Shown one piece after another: positions 6,160-15,360 of a DNA stretch of 19,256 nucleotides (within the stretch, counting starts at the first letter, position 1; each line of letters opens with the position of its first letter). Both the position numbers and the translations under genes were made by a program. The stretch is from UBA1731 sp964440985 (GTDB taxonomy: Bacteria; Verrucomicrobiota; Kiritimatiellia; RFP12; UBA1067), in the NCBI GenBank assembly GCA_964440985.1, contig CAYTWE010000044.1, positions 1 to 19,256 of the forward strand, read 5' to 3'. The notes beneath the pieces are model-generated. The model searched no databases. It was not told the origin of the DNA and worked only from the letters and a program-made list of their open reading frames with translations.

Positions 6160-9100
6160 TCAAGGGGTCAACAGCTTGCGGCACACGAGAATCTTCTCCC
6201 TCATGTCGTTCGGAACGTACATGTAGCGGTTGGAGCTTTCGTAGCCGATGGCGCTTTCGCGAAGAACAAGTCCGAGCATCTCTTTCGCCGTAGCCAGTTC
6301 GCGATCTGCGATTTCCCTCATGCGGACGGCATCACCGCAATCACGCGCCTGAACGAATCTTGCCTGATCTGCAGCAGACCGAAAATGCAGCGTGGCCGCC
6401 CGGAAAAACGACTGCTCACGAAGCGCGACATCCTTTGCCGCCCCGGACATTCCGTCAACGGCCTCGCGCCAAAGCCTATCTCCGTCATCAAAACCGTCCG
6501 CAACCTCCTGCATCAGCTCCAACCACGCACCCCTGTTCGCCGCGTACCCGTCCGTCCAGCGTTTCAAGTCGTCATACGCCGTGTTCACCATGGTGGCATT
6601 CCACCCTGTCTTCTTCGGATAGAGAAGGTTTGCAGGGCCGAGCTGCACAGGCGAATAGTAAACAGTCTGCCATTGCAGAGGATAGTTTCTGAATGCGTCC
6701 GAATACCGCTTCCACGCCGTACGCACCGGCTTGACGGATGAAACGCCATACAGGTCAGCCGCCAAACCGTCAAGAATGGCGTCAATGTCGTTGGCTCCGC
6801 GACCGAAGCGTTCTACAAGCGCAAGGTTCGGCGACGGGAATCCGCCGAGCGACCATGACAGCATCAGTCCGTCAATGCCGTTTGCCGCGAGATTGCCGAT
6901 ATGTTCAGCGACAAGATCAACAGTCGGGAGATACGGCGTTGCGCACATCTCCCACGATGTGTTAACCTGAAGTTTGGCGTCCGCCTTCAGTCCGGCGGCT
7001 CTCGCTGCCGCCCACAGCGGAAGCGCACGAGGCGCCGGACCTGGATGGGATATCGAGTACTCGTTCACGAGCAGATCCATTCCGGCCTGCCTGAACGGCA
7101 GCAGCTTCTCACTCCACAGAACAAGGCGTCCATCCTTCGGAAGGTGCGGAACAACCGTTTTGACGGCATCATCGGGCCAGGCCGTATCGTAGAAAATCAC
7201 GTGCGCGTCTGGGCTGGCGGACTTTACGCCGTCGCGGATGGCGGCGTTGACCTCAAGTATGAACTCGGAATACGGACGTCCCTTGCAGCGTCCGCAGGTG
7301 TTGTTGATGTGAAATGCGCTTGCGCAGTGTGTGTCGTTTTCGCTCATCGTGATCGTGAACACGCCGCCAAGCCCCGGAACGTTTCTGAACAGCTGCGCCA
7401 TCGAGTCTCGCAGCCAGCGCAAGGTTTCCGGCTGATGCGTGCACATGCAGCAGTACTCAACCCCTCTCCGTGTGCGGCGTGAACCGCGTATGCCTTCGCG
7501 TCCAGGCCTGTCGAAGAAAGATGACGGCTGTGCGCGCGGCTCGTTTATGTAGAGTATCACCTTGACACCATGCTTCCCCGCAAGAGATACGATGCGCCGA
7601 AGGTTCGCCGTGCGCCGCTCCGCCTGCGCACCGAATTCCGGATACGCCGGATCGGTCGTAAGCTCAGAGAGGACAGCGTGCAACCACACGGCGTTCACAC
7701 CACGCGCCGCAAGATCTGCAAAAAGCCCCTCAGGACAGGATGCAAGCGAATCATCCCCCATTACGTCACCATAGTCTGCGGAAAACGGATAGACCATGCG
7801 CAGGTCGAACCGCGCATCTTTGCCGTCACGCCGCATCGGCTTCAATCCGCCGAACCTTTCGATAAACGAGAAGCGCGGCTCACCGTCGTCGCCGTCAACC
7901 GGCAGGACGCCCTCCTCCTCAAGCCTCCGGCGTATCTCAAGCCGTCCAGCGCGTCCGCTTTCGGCAAGTTCATCGGAATATTCAAGACGTGGGCAACATG
8001 GCTTCGGCATTCCGAGCTTGGATTCCAGATAATCGTCCTCCGTCAGCGCATAGCGCATCTCGCGGCGGCTCTTCCCGGTCAGAGACATCAGCTGCGAATA
8101 CGGAACAAGATGCCAGTTGCGGCGCAGAATGGTCACATAGCCAAGACTTTTCCAGAGCGGAGAAACCTTGACGTCGCGGCGAAGGCCCATCTCCTCCGCA
8201 ATGCGGACAACATCCTCCCGCTTCGCACCTATGGTGTCCGCAAGCGTCTGCGGCTCGACCACGCCCCAGTTTCGAAACACGTACGCCGAAAGGATGTCGG
8301 GGAATGCCGTCGGGGCAATCGGCTTTTTCCATGCAGGCTCACCCGGCAGCTGAACGAAGTCCGGATCCGTCGGGCAGCTCACCTTTACGGAAGCATCCCC
8401 GGAGCCGCCGCTTATTGAGTAGTCCACAAGCCTGCCGTCCTTCATCTCTGCGGACACCACATACCCACCCTGCGCGAGGAAATTCACGAAGCGTCCTGTG
8501 AATTTCGGCGGAACGCAGGGGAACAGTCGAATTTCGCCGCCCCAGCTTTGAAGAAGAGACTCGGTCGCCATGTGGAGAAACGCCGCACCACCTTCGAGAA
8601 CCGGACACACCAGACGTTTTGAATCGGGATTTGCGGTGAGGTCAAGCCCGCCGCCGCGTCCCCATACGCCTCGTCTTCCATTCGTGCCGCGAAGGACGAG
8701 CGGCGGCAATCTTGCGACATTTGCCGCCATCTGTGTGCGCGTCATGTCGGTGACGATCACCGGATTGTGCGAGAACAGGCCGTTGGGCTTTCCAAACCAA
8801 CCCATGAAATCGGTGAGGGCCTTCCATCCGTCGGCAGGATCATGGAGCCTCATCCTGGCAGTCCCGGTGTAGAATGCGCTCCACTCGTGGTTCGGATGCG
8901 GCTCATCGGTCGTCCACGCGATTTCCACGGCGTTTGTCCAGGTGTAGGCGAGAGTGCGCTCCGCCGCATCACGGTCAAGGTTTGCCTCCGCAGGGAAGAA
9001 CGGATAAAAGAGATGCCCGCCATACATGTAGTGGTCGTCAGGGATGTCCGGACCGCCCCACCATCCTCCGCCGCTATGCTTCGCGAACGCGGGGTAATGC

Positions 9101-10674
9101 GCAAGGACATCCTTCCAAAGCGCAACGTCGCACTCGTCCGTCTTGAGGGTCTGCGCCGCATCTATGGCAGTTTCGAGGCACGTCTTAAGGCAGGCGGCAA
9201 TCGCCAGCTCATCCTTTGTGCCGGTAAATATCTCAGGCGGGACGCTCCAGATGAAATGGTACGTTCCTTTTTCGTCCTTCGTCATTGTGTCGGTGTAGAA
9301 CCTTATGAACTCCTTGAGAACTGGATACATCTCCTTCAGAAGGGCGACATCGCGGGAATACCGCCATGCCTGTGAGAGTATCAGCCCCGAATACGCACCG
9401 CCGCACAGCGTGTACCGGTATTCGCCGATGGGATGCTCCACTCCCATCGCGTTCATGTTCAGGGGAAGATATGCGCCGTGCACATTCTTGCCGAACATCT
9501 CGGCGGTGCGCCGCTTCAATTCATCCATGCAGGCCGCATACGTCGCCACGAACGGCCTGACGAACGAACACCGGTTCACGGGGAAGAACGGCATCAGCGG
9601 AATCTGCACATTCTGGTCGTGCACATAGCAGTTCGATCCAACGCCGGCGCATCCCGAATCAAGCGGGCCGTAGACAAGACCGTTCAGGGCGGGCATGGGC
9701 ACCGCACCAAACTGACCTGCAAGAGCGAAAAGCGAATGTTTCCAGTTTCTGTCAATCTCCGGTTCGGACACGAACATCGCCCTGCCTCCATCGTTCCAGA
9801 ATCTACGCCACCATGCGGCGTTCCCGTCGCGAAGTGCGTCAAATGTCGCCTTGCCGGCATCGCGCACAGCCGCAACCGCCTCCGCCCTTGTAGGCCTCAC
9901 CGCGATGAAGACGTCATGCGCGCCGCTTACCCTTACCCGCCCAGAAAGCCCGCTGCACTCTGCGGCGGATGATCCTGCGACAAGCATCGCCACTGAGTAT
10001 GCGTCTCCATAAGGCAGCCTCTGCTCGAATGAAACGACGTCTCCATCCACGGAAAAGGCCGGCGGCGCCTCCATCCGAGGATCCTCCGGACGGGACATCT
10101 CAATCACGGCAAGGCGATCCGCACTCGACTGATCGCGCAGGCGCACCGCCACCACATCACGCTCCCGGTGCACGATGGTCGTCGTCCGGGGCGAAAGCGC
10201 AGGAGAGGTCATCTCTTCGTGCAACGCACCTTCCGCCATGTCAAGCCGCTGTCTGACAAGCGGAACGGCCGGCGCATTCCAGCCCACCCCGCCCCAGAAC
10301 CTGATGCGCAGGATCGCCGCCGATATGCTGCTCGTGAGAACATCGTCTCCGACCGCCGCCGCATCTCTCCGGTCGCTCCCAGAAAGGTACGCAACGCTTG
10401 CGACAGAATTGGTGCGCACGTGCTCCATCACATCTGAATGCGGCGTGTAGTCGCACGGAGCGACACGGCGGTCAAAGACGTCGTTCTTGTTTATGACCCA
10501 CTCAAGGTGGGACGGCGCATAGGCAAGCACTCCATGGCTTCCGTTGCCGATGAACATTCCGTCCTGCCATACCGTGCCTGCATTCCGCTCTATCACGTAT
10601 TCATCCGCAGACGCTTCTGCGCTGATGGCCGCCACCAACGCGAGCATCGTCAACATTCTCACACACTTATTCAT
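6160..10674 (-). CDS. Secreted GH95-like glycosidase fused to HTH-like linker and TIM-barrel-like glycosidase
   Basis: The product is 1504 residues. A signal peptide occupies 1-23 (basic start, LTMLALVAAISAE core, ASA cleavage site). Residues 24 to about 790 resemble GH95/six-hairpin glycosidases such as alpha-L-fucosidases: an N-terminal beta domain (DGMFIGNGSHGVLAY), then an alpha/alpha barrel with PNHEWSAFYTGTARMRL at 594-610 and SLLQSWGGEIRLFPCVPP near 706-723. Residues 795-895 hold two helix-turn-helix-like units (EPQTLADTIGAKREDVVRIA; YSQLMSLTGKSRREMRYAL). Residues 900-1504 look like a TIM-barrel hydrolase of uncharacterised type, with ARGVNAVWLHAVLSEL at 990-1005, ILYINEPRA at 1040-1048 and GGVFTITMSEN at 1103-1113. 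A Cys-rich patch at 1075-1130 includes CGRC. Shine-Dalgarno AAAGGTGG lies 9 nt before the ATG at 10674. Fucose specificity is only inferred. Confidence 0.85.
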   Translation of the reverse strand: MNKCVRMLTMLALVAAISAEASADEYVIERNAGTVWQDGMFIGNGSHGVLAYAPSHLEWVINKNDVFDRRVAPCDYTPHSDVMEHVRTNSVASVAYLSGSDRRDAAAVGDDVLTSSISAAILRIRFWGGVGWNAPAVPLVRQRLDMAEGALHEEMTSPALSPRTTTIVHRERDVVAVRLRDQSSADRLAVIEMSRPEDPRMEAPPAFSVDGDVVSFEQRLPYGDAYSVAMLVAGSSAAECSGLSGRVRVSGAHDVFIAVRPTRAEAVAAVRDAGKATFDALRDGNAAWWRRFWNDGGRAMFVSEPEIDRNWKHSLFALAGQFGAVPMPALNGLVYGPLDSGCAGVGSNCYVHDQNVQIPLMPFFPVNRCSFVRPFVATYAACMDELKRRTAEMFGKNVHGAYLPLNMNAMGVEHPIGEYRYTLCGGAYSGLILSQAWRYSRDVALLKEMYPVLKEFIRFYTDTMTKDEKGTYHFIWSVPPEIFTGTKDELAIAACLKTCLETAIDAAQTLKTDECDVALWKDVLAHYPAFAKHSGGGWWGGPDIPDDHYMYGGHLFYPFFPAEANLDRDAAERTLAYTWTNAVEIAWTTDEPHPNHEWSAFYTGTARMRLHDPADGWKALTDFMGWFGKPNGLFSHNPVIVTDMTRTQMAANVARLPPLVLRGTNGRRGVWGRGGGLDLTANPDSKRLVCPVLEGGAAFLHMATESLLQSWGGEIRLFPCVPPKFTGRFVNFLAQGGYVVSAEMKDGRLVDYSISGGSGDASVKVSCPTDPDFVQLPGEPAWKKPIAPTAFPDILSAYVFRNWGVVEPQTLADTIGAKREDVVRIAEEMGLRRDVKVSPLWKSLGYVTILRRNWHLVPYSQLMSLTGKSRREMRYALTEDDYLESKLGMPKPCCPRLEYSDELAESGRAGRLEIRRRLEEEGVLPVDGDDGEPRFSFIERFGGLKPMRRDGKDARFDLRMVYPFSADYGDVMGDDSLASCPEGLFADLAARGVNAVWLHAVLSELTTDPAYPEFGAQAERRTANLRRIVSLAGKHGVKVILYINEPRAQPSSFFDRPGREGIRGSRRTRRGVEYCCMCTHQPETLRWLRDSMAQLFRNVPGLGGVFTITMSENDTHCASAFHINNTCGRCKGRPYSEFILEVNAAIRDGVKSASPDAHVIFYDTAWPDDAVKTVVPHLPKDGRLVLWSEKLLPFRQAGMDLLVNEYSISHPGPAPRALPLWAAARAAGLKADAKLQVNTSWEMCATPYLPTVDLVAEHIGNLAANGIDGLMLSWSLGGFPSPNLALVERFGRGANDIDAILDGLAADLYGVSSVKPVRTAWKRYSDAFRNYPLQWQTVYYSPVQLGPANLLYPKKTGWNATMVNTAYDDLKRWTDGYAANRGAWLELMQEVADGFDDGDRLWREAVDGMSGAAKDVALREQSFFRAATLHFRSAADQARFVQARDCGDAVRMREIADRELATAKEMLGLVLRESAIGYESSNRYMYVPNDMREKILVCRKLLTP

Positions 10675-10795
10675 TGCAATCTGCCACCTTTAAATCAGAC
10701 ACCTCACAGTATGCCCAAAAGCCTTTTGCTTTTCCATACAAAAAACGCATGAAGTGGAGGCAGACCGACATCCACCTCCATCTTGCGGCAACGCC
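10675..10795 (-). terminator. Intergenic region with a weak terminator-like hairpin
   Basis: Between the LamG-like gene and the GH95-like fusion, TGGAGG (10780-10775) can pair with CCTCCA (10760-10755) across a 14-nt loop. Six T's follow after 9 nt (10745-10740). The long loop and distant T run make it at best a partial terminator. A second hairpin, AAAAGC/GCTTTT (10733-10717), lies closer to the fusion gene and has no T tail. The Shine-Dalgarno of the fusion gene is at 10691-10684. I see no strong promoter here, so read-through from upstream is plausible. Confidence 0.35.
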
Positions 10796-13700
10796 CTACA
10801 GAACGTGTATCTTAAGCCCTGTCCCCAAGAAGCGGGCGAATATCTCGCCGTTCTTCCCTGTCCGCAGCCGGACTCTTACGTACTTCGGGAGTTCCTCGCC
10901 CTTCACCGTAAAGCGGGAAAGGTTTTCCGCACCAGCCACCGCCGATGCCCGGATAAGCGGCATCGTCAGATCTGCGAAACCGCCACGAACCGCGTCCACG
11001 TTCATGAGGTTCAGGGTGAATCCATCGCCCACGGTCAGAACTCCTTCCATCTCCAAACAGCCAGTGGAGGCGAAATCGCAGTCCAGTCCGCTTACAGAAA
11101 GGTTGCCGTTCACTATTCTGCCGGCGCCACCTATGGCGTTCAGGTACTGGTTCGTGCCGCCCAAATCAAGCTCCGCATCTGCGCCAACCACCACATGCAC
11201 CGCATTCGACATGGAACGCTGCCACCTTTCAAGCCCCCACTTCACTCGCATGGCATATCCGGCGCGACGGCACTCCGCCGCCGTAAGCGTATTTGTGTAG
11301 ATGAGAATCTCGGCAAGACGCTGATGTCCGGAACGCGCACCCGATCCGCTGGAGTTGTAGGCAAGCGAATCTGCGCTTACGGCATTCGCGTACTCCGCCC
11401 CATATATGCGACAGCTGATGAAATCCCAGCCGCCGGACAATCCTGTATCAAGCGGAGTTGCATCTGTTTTTCCATCCGGCCACAGCAAGCTTGCGGAAAG
11501 TCGCCTGTCGTTTATGCAGAACTCCGCCGTACGCACACCGGCGCACGCACCGCTGTAGATGAGGAAGTCATTTGGCCGTGCGCCGTACGTCTCCGGCCCG
11601 CGGAACCATCCGTCTTTATTACCGCTCTGCTGGTTCTGAAATTCGTTGCCGAGAATCGTGCCGCCGCCATCATGCGAACCAAGCATCCACAGGACGCTCA
11701 ACACGTTCGTGACGGAAAACCGGCTCCCTTCGGCATCCATGAAAACCATCGACGATTCGTTGTTCGGCATCTTCACGGCATCCATGGAATTTTTGAGATC
11801 CTCATGGGAGACCAGCATTGTCTTTCCGTCGCCGCCGCGAGGCATCGCCTTCATGCCGTTCTCCGTAAGGCTTCTCCATTCATTGACGTACCTCGTGCCG
11901 TTGCTTTCGCAGATTGACATCGTATCAGCGCGTGAGGCATCGAGATGGACCACAAGTCCCTTGGAGGCGTCCGGCATCGCTGGCTCCTCCGGCGGAAGAG
12001 CATAGCAGATCCTGAGCGCACCATCCGCAACATATACGGTGCCGGTAAATCCGACGATGTCGTTCACCGCAAGAGTGCCGCCACCGACCTTTGCGAAATC
12101 GCCTGTGCCGCCAATCTGTCCGTATGTGAGCGTCCTTCCCTCCTGCACACTTATCGACGAACCGTCTTCCACGTCAAGGTTTGCCAGCACGCACTGATCT
12201 GGCTGCGGTGCAGATTCCGGGAGCGGCGCAAGTTCCTCATCCGTGGCACCAAGCCATTTCTTTGCGAGATGGTTGCGCGTCGCCACCTTCTCGCGTTCGC
12301 TCAGTTCGCGCTCGTAAAGGAGTATCTCACCGTATCTCCATCCGCCGCTGAAGTTCGGGTTCGTTCCGATGCCGCAAAGCGCAGAGACGTGCGCGCCGAC
12401 GGGAAGATGCACTTCATACAGACGGTAGTCGAACTCGTCCGTCGGCGGCAATACGTTCTGCGCCGCCACCGAGGCAGACACGCCGTTCGTGAAGTACAGC
12501 GTCTCGCCGCAATTGTATCTTACGGTCGCACCTTTCGACTGCACTGACGAAAACGGACTGCTCGGCCACCCGTTGCTGTCGGTCCCGTAGAAGAAGTCTA
12601 CGACATCCTCGTCCGGGCTGCCGGTTCCGTTGCAGAAGCCAGAGGCCGTTCCGAGCAAGGCGCCGATGTGTCCGCCGCCGACACCCCTTGCGGCGACAAT
12701 GTATGCCGAACGCACTCCGTGGAGCGGTCGCAGCAGTTCGGCGCGCGCACCCGACCTGAATCCGCCGAACGTGACGGCGTTGTGCACTTTCCTCTGCCTG
12801 TTGGTGCAGGCCGCCGCGATGAGGGCGGGATAGCCGCTGCCGGCAAACGCGGACACACCATCGCGTCTATGGATGTCATACCACGCCTTTATCTTGCCGT
12901 CAGAGGCGAAATCCATGCGGTTCGTCTCGTCCGCATCGAGATGAAGCGACGGAGAGATGGCATAGCCGCTGCCGGCGTCATGGTCGAGCGGAGCGACAAA
13001 ATCGATCGTGCCGTCTTGCAGTTTGGCACCGACAAGCGCCGTGTTTGATGGATTCTCAATCTGAAGCGAACCGCCGCCTATCTTCGTGAACGAAGACGAA
13101 AAGTCCGACAGCCTCACACGGGCGACAACGCCGGACGGGACATCCACGAAAGTTCCGTCCGCAAGCAGCAGATCCAGCACCGCCGGCGGCGACGCCTCGT
13201 CGGCGGCGGAAAGATATCCCGGAATGGAGCGTCCGAGCCATTTCGCGCTCATGTATGCGGAAACGTCGCGCATCTCCTCCTCAGACAATGGGTAGCTGTA
13301 TATCGCAATTTCCGAAAACATGAATCCGCCGGCATACGCCGGATTGAACGATGCGCCTATCGCGGATACGCACGACCCCGGAACCTGAAGCGCCACTACC
13401 TGAAAGCCCTGTCTTTCATATCCGGCGCGGACATCCCTCTTCACGCCGTCTATCATCACAATGCCATTCGTTGGCGCAAGCGTCGGGTGTATCCTGTTGA
13501 ACGGTTTTGTGCCAAGAAGCGGTGCGGCATATGAACTCCACGATGCTATGACGTCCTGATCGCGGTCAAAATAGCAACTCGTGGAATACGCCGCCGACGG
13601 GTCTGCCGCACATGAACGGGCGTTGCCGAGGAGCGTACCGCCTTTCGCTCCCGGACTCACCACCGCTATCACCGTAGTCAATCCGTCTATGCTTAAACCC

Positions 13701-15274
13701 TCGTCATTTGAATTGACGAACCGGAAGTATGCTCCCGACTCCGCGGCGGACTTGCCGAACGCTTTGTCGCCAAGCAGGTCGATGGCGGGCATCTGCATGC
13801 CGTCTGCGGCGGTGAAAATATCATTCACAAAGACAGGCAGAGGATTTGGATTATTTTCATCAGATCCGGCCACCGCTGATATCTGCTCTCCGCGATACGA
13901 CGAACCGGCAATGTTTGCCATCTCTTTCACATACGTTACGCCGTCAATCGTCTCCGTAGTCACAGAACTGCTTTCAGAGACGTCAAAATGGAGAAACGGC
14001 GCAACCGGTATCGTCATGGCCGCATGGCGTCCGCCAAAACGCAGCGTTCCTGCCTTTATCGCCAGCCTTCCGGGATAATTTCGCAGATCCGAAACCGACA
14101 GTACGCCATTGCCGGTCTTGTCGATAGTGGCACCGATCCCGCGTCCTCCGACATATTCACCAAGCTCAAACGACGCACCATCCGGCACGTTTATCTCCGT
14201 CCTGACGCCATTGCGCGACGGCTGTTTTGAATGGCCGGCGGCAGACAGCAGCCGAGACCTGCCTTCCGTGCCGTATCCACTGCGTCCAAGCCACTTCTTC
14301 GCAAGATAGTCCTCAACCTGCTTCACCCTGAACACGTCAAGCGTCTCACCGTAAATTACCATTTCGGCGATTTTCAGTCCGCCGGAAAGCTCCGAAATGT
14401 TCTGGCGCACTATGCCAAGCCCCAATCCGTTTGCGTTTCCAAGGTTGTTTGTTGGCAAAAGCGCGGTGACTGCCCAATCCGCCGTCCGCCCAGTGAGCCA
14501 GGTGTTGGCGGAAATGCCGTTTTCCCGCGATATGCCGTTCAAGGCAGGATTGAACGCCATGGTGTTGTAGCCGCCATTGGGCGAACTTGGACACCACAGA
14601 AGCGGCGATGAACTGTCAGGGGTTCTGGTTGGCATCGACGCAACCGTCTCGTTCGCGCAATTCATCGATGTTCCGCGCACCCACATCTGTCCGTTGCAGT
14701 CTCCGCCGCCGTTCAATCCCACCCCTCCACCGAGGATCGAACCTCCGGTCTGCCGCCACACCGCAACTACGGTGCCGATTCCGCGAAGGACGTTTGTAGG
14801 CTGGCTCATTCCGGAATTGAAGTCGTTCTCGTAGTCGAACAGCATCGCCATGCGAGATCCAAGCGCACCAAAGTCAAGCACTGTGGCACAAATGTCATCA
14901 TCATACGCAACCTGCGGCAGTTGGAGCTGCCAATAGTCGTTTCCGTCCCACACTCCATCGGACGCATCCCTCTTCGACAATTCATGGATGTATTTGCCAT
15001 CACCCGAAACGAGGTAGCGGCTGCCAGTGAGAGACGGTATTCTGCTAACTCCGGTCCCATTGATCGTCCATGCATCCGTCTGCGATGCATCAAGATGGAA
15101 TATGGGAGTTCCTACGTCAGGAAGGATTGACGGAATCGATGTCGAGACGGCTGCGGCTACATCTCCGTCCGAAAGCTGAAGCGCCCACACGTCGCCGACA
15201 TGGTTGGTCTTGGCGAACAGGCCGGCAACAGCAACCGTCCACGCCACCGCAAGCATATGCGTTCTGCAAAACAT
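10796..15274 (-). CDS. Secreted four-module LamG-like jellyroll protein with autotransporter-type repeats
   Basis: The product has 1492 residues with a signal sequence (about 1-22, core AVAWTVAVAGLF). Four concanavalin/LamG-like modules of about 240-275 residues each open with a FHLDAS-type motif (near 59, 428, 776 and 1109). Each closes with an (A/S)E(M/I)xIY ... AKKWLG-type motif (near 304-331, 655-682, 983-1008 and 1321-1347; the last reads VKWGLE). Between them are short glycine-rich strands (KVGGGTLAVNDIVGFTGTV, KIGGGSLQIENP) like passenger-associated repeats of autotransporters (PF12951). The C-terminus has neither a beta-barrel nor a PEP-CTERM anchor. It probably binds carbohydrate or adheres at the cell surface; there is no catalytic motif. 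ATG 15274 was preferred over an in-frame GTG at 15283 because AAGGAG lies 8 nt before it. It follows the GH42-like gene by 86 nt. Confidence 0.85.
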   Translation of the reverse strand: MFCRTHMLAVAWTVAVAGLFAKTNHVGDVWALQLSDGDVAAAVSTSIPSILPDVGTPIFHLDASQTDAWTINGTGVSRIPSLTGSRYLVSGDGKYIHELSKRDASDGVWDGNDYWQLQLPQVAYDDDICATVLDFGALGSRMAMLFDYENDFNSGMSQPTNVLRGIGTVVAVWRQTGGSILGGGVGLNGGGDCNGQMWVRGTSMNCANETVASMPTRTPDSSSPLLWCPSSPNGGYNTMAFNPALNGISRENGISANTWLTGRTADWAVTALLPTNNLGNANGLGLGIVRQNISELSGGLKIAEMVIYGETLDVFRVKQVEDYLAKKWLGRSGYGTEGRSRLLSAAGHSKQPSRNGVRTEINVPDGASFELGEYVGGRGIGATIDKTGNGVLSVSDLRNYPGRLAIKAGTLRFGGRHAAMTIPVAPFLHFDVSESSSVTTETIDGVTYVKEMANIAGSSYRGEQISAVAGSDENNPNPLPVFVNDIFTAADGMQMPAIDLLGDKAFGKSAAESGAYFRFVNSNDEGLSIDGLTTVIAVVSPGAKGGTLLGNARSCAADPSAAYSTSCYFDRDQDVIASWSSYAAPLLGTKPFNRIHPTLAPTNGIVMIDGVKRDVRAGYERQGFQVVALQVPGSCVSAIGASFNPAYAGGFMFSEIAIYSYPLSEEEMRDVSAYMSAKWLGRSIPGYLSAADEASPPAVLDLLLADGTFVDVPSGVVARVRLSDFSSSFTKIGGGSLQIENPSNTALVGAKLQDGTIDFVAPLDHDAGSGYAISPSLHLDADETNRMDFASDGKIKAWYDIHRRDGVSAFAGSGYPALIAAACTNRQRKVHNAVTFGGFRSGARAELLRPLHGVRSAYIVAARGVGGGHIGALLGTASGFCNGTGSPDEDVVDFFYGTDSNGWPSSPFSSVQSKGATVRYNCGETLYFTNGVSASVAAQNVLPPTDEFDYRLYEVHLPVGAHVSALCGIGTNPNFSGGWRYGEILLYERELSEREKVATRNHLAKKWLGATDEELAPLPESAPQPDQCVLANLDVEDGSSISVQEGRTLTYGQIGGTGDFAKVGGGTLAVNDIVGFTGTVYVADGALRICYALPPEEPAMPDASKGLVVHLDASRADTMSICESNGTRYVNEWRSLTENGMKAMPRGGDGKTMLVSHEDLKNSMDAVKMPNNESSMVFMDAEGSRFSVTNVLSVLWMLGSHDGGGTILGNEFQNQQSGNKDGWFRGPETYGARPNDFLIYSGACAGVRTAEFCINDRRLSASLLWPDGKTDATPLDTGLSGGWDFISCRIYGAEYANAVSADSLAYNSSGSGARSGHQRLAEILIYTNTLTAAECRRAGYAMRVKWGLERWQRSMSNAVHVVVGADAELDLGGTNQYLNAIGGAGRIVNGNLSVSGLDCDFASTGCLEMEGVLTVGDGFTLNLMNVDAVRGGFADLTMPLIRASAVAGAENLSRFTVKGEELPKYVRVRLRTGKNGEIFARFLGTGLKIHVL

Positions 15275-15282
15275 AATTGACA

Positions 15283-15288
15283 CTCCTT
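15283..15288 (-). promoter_or_regulatory. Shine-Dalgarno AAGGAG of the LamG-like gene
   Basis: A full-strength AAGGAG sits 8 nt before the ATG at 15274. It overlaps an in-frame GTG, which rules the GTG out as the main start. It shows that this organism does use Shine-Dalgarno initiation, unlike the leaderless housekeeping genes in the same window. Confidence 0.8.
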
Positions 15289-15302
15289 ATTCTTGTGTGA
15301 TC

Positions 15303-15358
15303 TAAATGGTTTTCATCGGGATGCCGAGCGGCCGTCCGGATGGATGTTCCGTCCGGCA
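15303..15358 (-). other. Intergenic stem-loop between the GH42-like and LamG-like genes
   Basis: Immediately after the stop of the GH42-like gene, TGCCG can pair with CGGCA, enclosing an inner CCGGACGG/CCATCCGG hairpin with one mismatch. No T run follows. It is more likely an mRNA stability or processing element within an operon than a terminator. Confidence 0.4.
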
Positions 15359-15360
15359 TT

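Noticed and set aside
10717..10733. AAAAGC/GCTTTT hairpin as a terminator
   Set aside because: It is A/T-rich, only 6 bp, and no T run follows on the minus strand.
15283..15283. GTG start three codons upstream for the LamG-like protein
   Set aside because: The GTG overlaps the AAGGAG ribosome-binding site that is correctly spaced for the ATG at 15274.
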